Source: a virus
Length of the DNA stretch: 24,942 nt
IMG/VR virus record: IMGVR_UViG_3300020419_000077
Location: 1-24,942 of that record
Direction: 5' to 3' (one strand)
The notes beneath the pieces are model-generated. The model saw only the letters and a list, made by a program, of their open reading frames with translations, made no database searches and had not been told where the DNA came from. Within the stretch, counting starts at the first letter, position 1. The number at the start of each line of letters is the position of its first letter. Both the position numbers and the translations under genes were made by a program. Shown piece by piece: positions 9,741 through 18,026 of this stretch.

Positions 9741-11402
9741 ATGACTGCACTCTACGATTCTATTAAAAGTATGAGAACTGCAAAGGTAGGAACTATCCTA
9801 CCTTGGAGCGGTGATGGTGGTACAGGATTTCTTTCTTCTAACATACCAAGAGGATGGATAGTATGTACAGGTCAGACTTTAAAAGCTGCTGACTATCCAC
9901 TACTTGCAGCCAACATAGGTGACACCTATGGTGGTGACATGACTGATACTAATGGAGATCATTATCCATTCCCTTATTACGGATATGATAATGCTGAGTT
10001 TAGATTACCTCAGTTATCTAATAGAGTCATGACTGACCTAGAGAATTCAGATCTTAATGATCCAACATATCAAAATGGTCAGACTGATGCACAGAGTGTA
10101 GTTGGTGGTCTAGTTCAAGACTATGGTGAAACTGTCTCTGTTACTACAACCTATGAAGCAACATCTGATATTGATTTCACACTTAATATAGCTGGTAACT
10201 TATATTTTAAGTTCACTAACATAACTTTGTTTTCTCCTGATTTTATTGAGACACTATACACATTGAATCGTAAGTTGGGTATTAATCATACTCCTGCTCA
10301 TGGTCACTCAGATAATATATTATCTACCAACGTCAACCCTACTGGTGCAATGACCTTTAGGACAGATCAAGGTATAGAGATGACTGGTTCTGCTTCAGTA
10401 TATTGTGCTACTGATGGTCCTAACACTTGTGCTCTTAAAGCTGCTGAACCAACAACATGGCAGAATGGTGCAACTAATATAACATTCTATGGTGATGAAA
10501 CTCATGAACATACTCTACCACGTATGGATAACTTCATGGAATTCATAACAGACAGTTCTAATAAAGACTACTGGGGTACTACTCCTGCTGGTGAAGCAAA
10601 CTGGCGTACTAATACCAATGACAGAGGATCTGGACATGGTACTACAACATATACACAAACAATTTTCAGTAGAGGAAACACAGGTCAGTTGTTAGATACT
10701 GTTCCTGTAGATACACATAAGACTCCTAACCACACTGGTATGTTCCCAAGACCTATGGAATATAGGTCTAGACCTAATTACTTTGGATATGATACAGGAT
10801 CACCAGTAAGATCTGATGGTCTGGTAGACGATCCTGAAACTGCTGCTGTATTTACTGTGAGTGGTTGTGTACTTGATGCTACTAATAAAATTATATTACC
10901 TACTGGTACTGATCTAAGGAGACAATATGGTACTGCACCAGACACATGGTATCAGTGGGATGCAATAGTTCCATTGATGTATGTGACACCTGTTAATGTT
11001 GATGATAAGTATGATATTTTAAGAGAAGGTACATATGTACAGACAATGGAAGCTTCCACAACAATGGATGTTAATCCTACACCATCATGGGAATTAACAC
11101 TTAGTGCATCAACATTAGTCTCTGGTACATATGATCTTAAGTTTAGACATGGTGCATGGCCAACTTCAATGAACTTAGGTGCAGAGAATAAGGATCCAGT
11201 TCAATCAGCATTTAGAGCACATAATCATGGTAGTTTTGAAATACAACAGGGTATAGGATCAATGGCTGGTCCTCCATCACATACTGCTGACAATGCAGAT
11301 GGTTCTGCATTACAAGCACAAAGTTTAGAAAATGCTCTAAATATTTCATGTGATACTACACAACCTTCGTTAACGTTAACATTCATTATTAAAGCATTCT
11401 AA
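9741..11402 (+). CDS. Tail-collar-domain fibre protein A (553 aa)
   Basis: Residues about 16-95 match the phage tail collar fold (Phage_collar family): VGTILPWSG, IPRGWIVCTGQTL, DYPLLAANIGDTYGG and FRLPQLSNRVMTD follow the usual order of GxI, GWxxCxG, YpxLxxxIGxxYGG and F.LPDLxxR. His-x-His-type motifs follow (HTPAHGHSD, HEHTLPRMDNF, HNHGSFEI); in T4 gp12 and gp37 such histidines bind metal in the trimeric fibre tip. The C-terminus TLTFIIKAF resembles those of the next two proteins. It starts 4 nt after the giant gene with no clear Shine-Dalgarno, which suggests translational coupling, and its stop overlaps the next ATG by 1 nt. It is probably a short tail fibre or receptor-binding subunit; the exact virion position is unknown. 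Confidence 0.8.
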   Translation: MTALYDSIKSMRTAKVGTILPWSGDGGTGFLSSNIPRGWIVCTGQTLKAADYPLLAANIGDTYGGDMTDTNGDHYPFPYYGYDNAEFRLPQLSNRVMTDLENSDLNDPTYQNGQTDAQSVVGGLVQDYGETVSVTTTYEATSDIDFTLNIAGNLYFKFTNITLFSPDFIETLYTLNRKLGINHTPAHGHSDNILSTNVNPTGAMTFRTDQGIEMTGSASVYCATDGPNTCALKAAEPTTWQNGATNITFYGDETHEHTLPRMDNFMEFITDSSNKDYWGTTPAGEANWRTNTNDRGSGHGTTTYTQTIFSRGNTGQLLDTVPVDTHKTPNHTGMFPRPMEYRSRPNYFGYDTGSPVRSDGLVDDPETAAVFTVSGCVLDATNKIILPTGTDLRRQYGTAPDTWYQWDAIVPLMYVTPVNVDDKYDILREGTYVQTMEASTTMDVNPTPSWELTLSASTLVSGTYDLKFRHGAWPTSMNLGAENKDPVQSAFRAHNHGSFEIQQGIGSMAGPPSHTADNADGSALQAQSLENALNISCDTTQPSLTLTFIIKAF

Positions 11403-12766
11403 TGGCAGTTTTCTACAATAAAGAAAGAGCAAAGTATGGTAACTTAACTGGTCAGATAATTGTTTGGCCAATGGAATATGAAGGATTACCTGATGGGACT
11501 CTTAATGCAAATAATTTACCTGCTGGTTATTTAAAATGTGATGGTACAAAATACTTTGCTGAAGATTATCCACAACTAGCATCTATATGTGGTGTGGGTG
11601 ATAACTGTAAGTTTATTAGAAAGAATAATGATCTAACAAACTTTGATACGTTAACTGACTCACAGTTCATGGTTCCTGATCTTGGATCTAAGTATCCTGA
11701 ACCAACTTCAGGTGCTAACTCAGGATTATATAATAATATAAGATTAGATAATGCATTAGGTACAGAGGTTAGTAGATCTGGTATTGGTATTGAAGCAGTC
11801 TCTGCTATTGGTGAGAATGTTAGAATAGATTATAGTGGATCTATTTCAGTACCAAGTCAAGAGATTGATATTAGAGGTAAACCCTCTTGGTCATATGCTG
11901 GTGCAACACACCGTACAGATAGTGAAGGTGCTGAAGAGAATACTATTCATCCACACTCACATTTCCACTCTGCTGTAAGAGCAAGAAACTTAGCAACAAC
12001 TGAGACTAATACTAATTCACCTCAACCTATGGGGCAACTTGGTAAAAGAAATGCTTCTACCATTCCTATTCAGGATTGGTTAGATGGAACTACAAATAGT
12101 AGTGGAATAGCAGGATCAGGACAACAACCTTGCTTTGCTATAGATAAATGGTCTCCAGGTTCAGGTGGTGGTGCAACATCAACACAAGGTCCACAGGGTA
12201 CTATCTATTGGGGTCACTGCATATATGGTGCTGGTGATCAATACACATATAACTGTATATTAAATTCAACAATGGGTCCTATTAACAGAGGAACACTTGC
12301 TGGTTCTGCTGATGGATCTAACATAGCACGTTATAGAAACGTTGTACAATTATTATTTGTTTGTATTCCAGGTGGCGGTGCTGTTTCTAATGATACTATA
12401 ACAGTGAATCCAACATACATTCAAGGTGCTCAGGGTGTTCCTGAAGATTTTCTTGGAAATAGTTTATATGATGTATTACCACTACAAGCAAATGATTCAG
12501 TAGTTACTGGTCGTGCGACAACTGACCTAGAAAATACTACAACAGATACAGTAGAATTACCACGGGAGGGAGGAATTGATCCTACCATACATAATCACCG
12601 CATCGATTTGGAGAAAGGTGACCATAACTATCAGGTTAAGACAAATGCTATCGTCATTCCACCTGAAAACTTACAAACAACTATGACTATTGGAGCAGAC
12701 TCATCAGTTTCAATAGATAGTGCATGTGCTCCTTTTATTGTAATGGAATACTTAATTAAGATCTAA
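11402..12766 (+). CDS. Tail-collar-domain fibre protein B (454 aa)
   Basis: The collar-type N-terminal domain is seen as GQIIVWPMEY (residues about 17-26), LPAGYLKCDGTKYFAEDYPQL (39-59) and FMVPDLGSKYPEP (89-101). The middle carries clustered histidines (HPHSHFHSAV) and the C-terminal part has IHNHRIDLEKGDHNYQVKTN, then FIVMEYLIKI at the end. It starts at the TAATG junction with protein A and ends in the same way before protein C, so the three are translated as a coupled series. It has the same general architecture as its neighbours but low sequence identity outside the collar signature and the C-terminal tail. It is likely a virion fibre or adhesin subunit; receptor unknown. Confidence 0.78.
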   Translation: MAVFYNKERAKYGNLTGQIIVWPMEYEGLPDGTLNANNLPAGYLKCDGTKYFAEDYPQLASICGVGDNCKFIRKNNDLTNFDTLTDSQFMVPDLGSKYPEPTSGANSGLYNNIRLDNALGTEVSRSGIGIEAVSAIGENVRIDYSGSISVPSQEIDIRGKPSWSYAGATHRTDSEGAEENTIHPHSHFHSAVRARNLATTETNTNSPQPMGQLGKRNASTIPIQDWLDGTTNSSGIAGSGQQPCFAIDKWSPGSGGGATSTQGPQGTIYWGHCIYGAGDQYTYNCILNSTMGPINRGTLAGSADGSNIARYRNVVQLLFVCIPGGGAVSNDTITVNPTYIQGAQGVPEDFLGNSLYDVLPLQANDSVVTGRATTDLENTTTDTVELPREGGIDPTIHNHRIDLEKGDHNYQVKTNAIVIPPENLQTTMTIGADSSVSIDSACAPFIVMEYLIKI

Positions 12767-15700
12767 TGACATCATCTCAACTATACAGAAATGCTAGGCA
12801 AGGTTTCTATACAGATCTTACCGTAGATACAACACCAGTGGGTGCTATTGTACCCAATTTAAAGACTGGCACAAATTCATATGACCATAACTTTGTTAAG
12901 TTTGGTGCTACCACGTTTCCTGGTTTAACAGAGACTACTGGTAATGCATATTCAGTAAAAGATAATCCTGCATATACTCATGAGGGTTATTTGTATTGTA
13001 ATGGTGATGAGTATAATATTGGAGATTTTCCAGGATTATTTCAATTAATTGGCAATAAGTATGGTGGTAGATCTAGTAGTGGTATTGATGTATCAAATGG
13101 TGGATCAGGATATACAACACTACCACTTGTAGGAATTACTGCGCCAGGTGGTAATGGTGTGCAAGCAACTGCTGCTGCAATAGTTGAGAATGGTGTAATT
13201 GTACGTGTTGATGTTGTTAATCCTGGATCAGGATATTCATCTGCACCTGCAATACAATTTACTGGTGGTAATGGATCAGGTGCTGCTGCAACAGCAAGGA
13301 TTAACGCTGATGATGGTTCTATTGAAGGTATTACTACTGCCAATGTAATGGACTGGTGGGGTGATCCAAACTTAGGAACATTTAAAGTACCTGATTTAAG
13401 AACAAAAAAGATTGTTGGTAATGGTCCTGTATTTGGTAATAACTCTCCTAACGTAGGTAACTCAACACTTGGTGTTGGTACTACAGGTGGTGCATGGTAT
13501 CTTGATAAATCTGCCCAAGATGAATACTTCTCACTTGGTAGAATAGTTACTACTGGATATGAGAATGTTGTTGAAACTGTTGAGTGTAGTATTATTGGTC
13601 AACAACAGATTGATATATCAATGAGAGAAACTAAACTCTCTGGTGCTCCTCAACATAGTCACACAGTATATCATACTGTACCAGGATTTAATTCATATCA
13701 AGCAGAAGCAGGTGGTGATAGGTATCTACAAGACTATCGTGAAGGTAGAGGTAGACTTGCTAGATGGTATCCTACTGGTGGTGTTGTATTTACACATAAG
13801 CATGGACTATTAAGAAGTCCTATCACAGATAATACTGTTGCTAGTTATGATGTATTTGATGCATTTGGTGGTGCTGGTGGTGTGGGATCACTTAAAGACC
13901 CAACAGCAGCTGCAAATGATCAGTTCTACATGGCATCAGGTGCTCAAGGTGCTGGTTCATATGTATTCCAAACTTATATACCTGACCCAACAATGAAACA
14001 GTTTACTGGTTCATCTAATGTTGGTGGTAGAACAGTCAACACTGGTGGTACTCCTGTTTATGATTATTCAGATGAGTGGACATATTCATCACCAGGTTCA
14101 TACAGTATTAACTTAGGAAATATAACAGGTACACCAGACAGATTAATATACCAAGTTGTTGGTGGTGGTGGGTCAGGTGCTGCTGGTAATGTTGCTGGAA
14201 ATCCTGGTGGTAGCAGTAGCATAGTTGTTGGTAGTGATCTTAACTTAATTGCTGACGGTGGTGATGGAGGCGGTGCATCCAATGGACAGCAAGGTGGAGA
14301 CGGTGGAGACGGCGGTGCTGCAACACAATCTGGTAGTGTATCAGCTACTGGTAATCTAGATGGTCAGGATGGTGGAAATGGTGTGAATGGTCAAAGTGCT
14401 GAAGGTTGGCTCGTAGCAGATTATCCAAATAATCCAGGTGGAGGTGGTGCTGCTGGTGTCGCTGGTGACTATGGTAATGGAACTGTTGGTATAAATCTAC
14501 TGGTCGGTGGACAAAGTGGTACATTTACTGAGACACTTACTAGTGATGGTACATTTAATACTCAGGGTATCAATAATCCAAGTGCAGTTCAATTCACAGT
14601 AAGAGGTGGAAACGGTGGTACTGCTCGTGGTAATCGTGTCGGATATCAAGGTGCGGTTATGGTTATTGATATGATATCAACACAGTTGAGTAGTTTTACA
14701 ACTGGTGGGTGGAGCGTCAAAGTTGGAAATCCAGGTAATAATGGCGGTGGTGGTAATAATCCTGGTACTGGTGGAACCAATAGCATGGGTGCAAATGGTG
14801 GAACAGGTGGTACAGGACACAACGACGCAGACGGTGCTGGTGGTGGTGCTGCTGGCATGATTTTGCGTGGTACACAAATTCTTGGAGGTGCTGGCGGTGG
14901 CGGTGGCGGTGGAGGAGACGGATATGACGGTGGTGCTGGTCAAAATGGTCAAGGACCACCATCAGGATATTCTCAACCAGACGCTACAACTCAAGCATTA
15001 GGACCAGGTGCTGGTGGTAATGGTGGTAACTACGGATGTATCGGTGGTGGCGGTGGTGCTGGAGGTGCTGGTGTTGCCAGAAATGGTGTATCATTTGGTG
15101 GACAAGGAAACGGTGGAGCATCAGGTGGACCTGGTGGTGGACCTGGTGCAGACGGAGGTCATGGCGGTGGATCTGGTGGTGTGTCAGGTGTTAGTTCTTT
15201 TCGTAGTGATTGGTTTAGTTTAAACTCATTCAGTCATTCACATAATGGTGTCGGTAGTGCTACCTTGAGTGTCACATATAATAATGATTACTGGACTGCT
15301 GGAGGTGGTGGCGGTGCTTCAGGTGGTATATGGGGTGGATCAATTCAATGGTCTAACTTAAATAATCCTGGTTCAATATCAGTCATAGTTGGTGGTGGTG
15401 GAGCAGGTATTAATCCAGGTGGACAAACTACTGGTTCTACAAGTAATGGTGGAGATGGATATGTTAAGATTGGATTGGGTAAGATTGTTGGATATACTGG
15501 TGGATCAACAGGTACATCAACAGGTGATATTATTGCATCAGGATCACAATCAAACACAGTATGGGATGTAAATATCGTTGGTAATGGTACTGGTACTGGT
15601 AGTGCTGGTAATTTCAAACTACCAACAACACAAATACCAGACGTTTATATTACTGGTGGTGGTGCAACATCAGATGCTACTGCATCAGTAACTGTATCAT

Positions 15701-16575
15701 CCAATAAAGTAACAGCAATCAATTTAGATTCTGCTGGTGGTGGATATACAGAGATACCATACGTTTATGTTATGAATGGAGCAGGTGGTGGTACTAAGAT
15801 TGTATCCACAGTTGATGATGCTGCTGGTGTTGTTGATCAATTAATATTAACTGCTAATAGTTCAACACAATATACTAACTACGTCAAGTTCGGTGGTCTC
15901 AGTGGTACAACTGGCACACGATATATTACATTGAACCCAGTTGATACTACCAATTGTAATTATTTTTCAATCAAAGCATGTCGAGGCAATGGTGTTAACG
16001 GTGGTGATATAGCAGAAGAAGTGCTACGTGTATACTATCAACCTGCTGACTCAACTAGTTGGACATTAATTGATACTATTATTACACCAAACTCAGTTAG
16101 AAATGATCCTCTTATTGGTACTGTTCCTGTAGTAGGTACATCTTGGGATGGTTCAAGTGGTGCTACTCAATGGTATACTTATTCAGTAGCAATGCCAATT
16201 GATGCTAGAGCAGTTGGTACTAAGATAAAGATTGAACAACCACGTGCAACACCAAGTGCTGCCAATGATAATGATGCAGACAGTGACCATTATGGTATAT
16301 GTGAATTCATTTATTGGAATGAAAAGGTGAGTGGTCTTGTATTTGTTCCTACTGCTGGTAAGATCAGTAAACCAGCTGTTGATTCACTAAGTTATACTGT
16401 TCAAGGTGAGACAGGTCCAGGTATTACATATAGTTCTGGTCTTGGTGCTTCTGAAGCAACGTTGACATTAAAATCAACTACTAAGATAGAACCACAAGCA
16501 ACTATTGACCCTGATATTGATGTACCTCTCTTACATCCTTACATATTATGCAAGTACTTGATCAAAGCTTTCTAA
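12766..16575 (+). CDS. Tail-collar protein C with glycine-rich adhesin domain (1269 aa)
   Basis: The collar core is split. VGAIVPNL and GYLYCNGDEYNIGDFPGLFQ run to GNKYGG (residues about 25-101), then comes an inserted GSGY module (about 102-200), then the closing GTFKVPDLR (204-212). HxH motifs follow (PQHSHTVYH, THKHG). Residues about 458-905 form a glycine-rich domain with (G-G-x)n runs, opened by LIYQVVGGGGSG and closed by NGGDGYVKIGLG, like glycine-rich phage tail domains; polyglycine-II sandwiches in S16-type gp38 adhesins are a structural precedent. A third GGGYxxxPxV motif and a beta-rich C-terminal part follow, ending ILCKYLIKAF. It starts at TAATG after protein B. It is probably the main host-binding adhesin (inference). 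The Gly-rich stretch is GGT-rich and more GC-rich than its surroundings. Confidence 0.8.
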   Translation: MTSSQLYRNARQGFYTDLTVDTTPVGAIVPNLKTGTNSYDHNFVKFGATTFPGLTETTGNAYSVKDNPAYTHEGYLYCNGDEYNIGDFPGLFQLIGNKYGGRSSSGIDVSNGGSGYTTLPLVGITAPGGNGVQATAAAIVENGVIVRVDVVNPGSGYSSAPAIQFTGGNGSGAAATARINADDGSIEGITTANVMDWWGDPNLGTFKVPDLRTKKIVGNGPVFGNNSPNVGNSTLGVGTTGGAWYLDKSAQDEYFSLGRIVTTGYENVVETVECSIIGQQQIDISMRETKLSGAPQHSHTVYHTVPGFNSYQAEAGGDRYLQDYREGRGRLARWYPTGGVVFTHKHGLLRSPITDNTVASYDVFDAFGGAGGVGSLKDPTAAANDQFYMASGAQGAGSYVFQTYIPDPTMKQFTGSSNVGGRTVNTGGTPVYDYSDEWTYSSPGSYSINLGNITGTPDRLIYQVVGGGGSGAAGNVAGNPGGSSSIVVGSDLNLIADGGDGGGASNGQQGGDGGDGGAATQSGSVSATGNLDGQDGGNGVNGQSAEGWLVADYPNNPGGGGAAGVAGDYGNGTVGINLLVGGQSGTFTETLTSDGTFNTQGINNPSAVQFTVRGGNGGTARGNRVGYQGAVMVIDMISTQLSSFTTGGWSVKVGNPGNNGGGGNNPGTGGTNSMGANGGTGGTGHNDADGAGGGAAGMILRGTQILGGAGGGGGGGGDGYDGGAGQNGQGPPSGYSQPDATTQALGPGAGGNGGNYGCIGGGGGAGGAGVARNGVSFGGQGNGGASGGPGGGPGADGGHGGGSGGVSGVSSFRSDWFSLNSFSHSHNGVGSATLSVTYNNDYWTAGGGGGASGGIWGGSIQWSNLNNPGSISVIVGGGGAGINPGGQTTGSTSNGGDGYVKIGLGKIVGYTGGSTGTSTGDIIASGSQSNTVWDVNIVGNGTGTGSAGNFKLPTTQIPDVYITGGGATSDATASVTVSSNKVTAINLDSAGGGYTEIPYVYVMNGAGGGTKIVSTVDDAAGVVDQLILTANSSTQYTNYVKFGGLSGTTGTRYITLNPVDTTNCNYFSIKACRGNGVNGGDIAEEVLRVYYQPADSTSWTLIDTIITPNSVRNDPLIGTVPVVGTSWDGSSGATQWYTYSVAMPIDARAVGTKIKIEQPRATPSAANDNDADSDHYGICEFIYWNEKVSGLVFVPTAGKISKPAVDSLSYTVQGETGPGITYSSGLGASEATLTLKSTTKIEPQATIDPDIDVPLLHPYILCKYLIKAF
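14140..15480 (+). repeat. Glycine-rich (GGx)n coding tract
   Basis: This part of protein C is dominated by GGT/GGA codons. It encodes dense Gly runs such as GGDGGDGGAATQSG, LGGAGGGGGGGGDGYDGG, GPGAGGNGGNYGCIGGGGG and GGPGGGPGADGGHGGGSGG, interrupted by short beta-like linkers (TETLTSDGTFN, WSVKVGN, SISVIVGG). The DNA is a degenerate ggt-ggn repeat and so is prone to length variation by slippage or recombination. Confidence 0.85.
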
Positions 16576-16600
16576 ATACTACGGAGATACTAATAATACA

Positions 16601-17476
16601 ATGGCAGATGCACCAGTACTGCAAGTACAGTTAGATGTAATCAATCAGGAGATTGAGTACAACGGTACACCAAAAACTATTCCTGAATCATATTGGAAGG
16701 ACACGCTCACTCCATTGTTATATCCTTTATGGGATAGTGACAAGGATAAACTTATTACATTCCAGTATTTTAATAACGATTCATACACTGCCAAGCGTAG
16801 GAAGTATGTAAAAGACTTTAAGACTAACACATTTAAATGGGTTGACTATGAGATGGAGGCAGTTGGTGCTACTGAAGCAACTGCATTTAAAGATAAACTA
16901 ATTGAAGGATTCTATTTAATTGATTCACTTGAGAACGATGAGTTCCAAGATGAACTTGCTAGAATGTATTCTAAGCAGAAAGAAGTCACACCATTAAGTA
17001 TAAGACTAGCAAGAAATTTCCTCTTAGATGAAACAGATTGGACACAGTTAGCTGATGCACCAATTGATGCTGATACTAAAGCACAGTGGACATTGTATAG
17101 AACTAAATTAAGAGAACTAACTGATTCTACTGAGTTTACTAATGACACAGCGAATACTAAGTTCCCTATATCTCCAGAGTTTTATAATAAAATATACAAG
17201 GTAGACTTCCCAACTGAAGATTATCTTGCAACTTCTGGTCAGTTCATTGAAATGGGTAAGCATAGACTTAAGAAGTTCAGAGATAAGATAGCATACTTCT
17301 TGACACTTAAGTCAGAGACTGATAAGACATACTTCAATGATATGTTGATTGAGTATGATAGGATTAAAACAGATAGAATAGATATTGCTAATCCAGAAAA
17401 TAGAAATACTGAGAAGAACAGAGATTTCTTAGAGAAACTCATAGCAGATGCCAGTGACGAATTAGGTAACTTATAA
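16601..17476 (+). CDS. Probable tail-fibre assembly chaperone (291 aa)
   Basis: Residues 138-173 read RNFLLDETDWTQLADAP then AQWTLYRTKLREL, the hallmark of the phage tail assembly chaperone family (Phage_tail_APC type: R-x-x-L-L-x-x-[TS]-DWTQL-x-D-x-P ... W-x-x-YR-x-x-LR). The following TKFPISPEF takes the place of the usual Pro-rich end. The N-terminal 130 residues are not recognised. Those chaperones act in the cytoplasm, holding fibre or tail proteins during folding, and are not part of the mature virion. Its position directly after three collar/adhesin genes and 25 nt downstream of protein C supports this. A purine-rich GGAGA at 16582-16586 is the only visible SD and lies rather far from the ATG. 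The stop overlaps the next gene by 1 nt. The protein is unusually long for the family. Confidence 0.65.
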   Translation: MADAPVLQVQLDVINQEIEYNGTPKTIPESYWKDTLTPLLYPLWDSDKDKLITFQYFNNDSYTAKRRKYVKDFKTNTFKWVDYEMEAVGATEATAFKDKLIEGFYLIDSLENDEFQDELARMYSKQKEVTPLSIRLARNFLLDETDWTQLADAPIDADTKAQWTLYRTKLRELTDSTEFTNDTANTKFPISPEFYNKIYKVDFPTEDYLATSGQFIEMGKHRLKKFRDKIAYFLTLKSETDKTYFNDMLIEYDRIKTDRIDIANPENRNTEKNRDFLEKLIADASDELGNL

Positions 17477-17829
17477 TGATTGTACAAGGTAACGAACTAT
17501 CACTGTTTCAGTTGATGGAATATTATGCTAATCGTAACCAATGTTATTTGGTATACTTTGACCTTAGCACATACAATGCTCTTGACGCAAGTAAGAAAGC
17601 AACAGTCAATACATGGTACGAGGGATTCATCGATGAGTATGTACTTGACATCATGAAGCAAGGGGTGTATAATACTATCAGGTTTGAAGCAGAAGACCCT
17701 GCTACAGTGAATGCTGGTGCTTGGTTCCCCAAGCAAGCAGAGTGTCCTGACTCAGATCATTTCATAAATGCGTATGTCGTTGATACATACGGTGATATAG
17801 TATGGCAAAACGTGCCCGACCCAACCTAG
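17476..17829 (+). CDS. Hypothetical protein (117 aa)
   Basis: No family recognised. The sequence is acidic and aromatic-rich with no membrane span: an N-terminal helix-like part (LSLFQLMEYYANRNQCYLVY), a middle with TVNTWYEGFIDEYVLDI, and a C-terminal beta-like end (INAYVVDTYGDIVWQNV). The start ATG shares one base with the stop of the chaperone gene (TAATG), so the two are likely translated together. That would make it a candidate accessory factor for fibre assembly, by context only. Its last 28 nt overlap the next gene. Confidence 0.65.
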   Translation: MIVQGNELSLFQLMEYYANRNQCYLVYFDLSTYNALDASKKATVNTWYEGFIDEYVLDIMKQGVYNTIRFEAEDPATVNAGAWFPKQAECPDSDHFINAYVVDTYGDIVWQNVPDPT

Positions 17830-18026
17830 AGAAATTAGAAAACCCATATCTTTTAAAAGATAAGTTCATGATGCCAGGTTTTGTTACTAAAGAACCTTAT
17901 GGTGAATGGGCTGCTGTCCCTGTTGCAGGTAGACATAACAGATATATGGTCATACACAATGGTGAAATGCTCAAAGCATGCAACTATCAAGTTGCTTATA
18001 ATCTTATGATGAAACATTATAAATGA
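17802..18026 (+). CDS. Hypothetical small basic protein (74 aa)
   Basis: The N-terminus MAKRARPNLEKLENPYLL is basic; the rest (FGF-free, with GEWAAVPVAGRHNRYMVIHNG and a terminal NLMMKHYK) looks like a compact alpha/beta domain. No family recognised. It overlaps the previous gene by 28 nt in another frame and its TGA overlaps the methyltransferase ATG (ATGA). The coupling to the methyltransferase is what supports it as real. A weak GGTGA lies about 8 nt before the ATG. DNA or RNA binding is possible from the charge but not shown. Confidence 0.6.
   Translation: MAKRARPNLEKLENPYLLKDKFMMPGFVTKEPYGEWAAVPVAGRHNRYMVIHNGEMLKACNYQVAYNLMMKHYK

Noticed and set aside
14140-15480. The ggt-rich tract as a non-coding microsatellite or CRISPR-like repeat
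   Set aside because: It keeps an open frame with third-position variation and interspersed linkers, so it is coding; there are no regular spacers.
1068-15617. Many 60-190 aa frames on both strands inside the large structural genes
   Set aside because: They lie wholly inside long, well-supported genes; several are low-complexity (Pro-, Ser- or His-rich antisense of Gly/Thr codons) with no RBS or plausible context.
16567-16576. T4 late-promoter-like CTAAATAC before the chaperone gene
   Set aside because: It does not match the NATAAATA form and overlaps the end of the preceding coding region.
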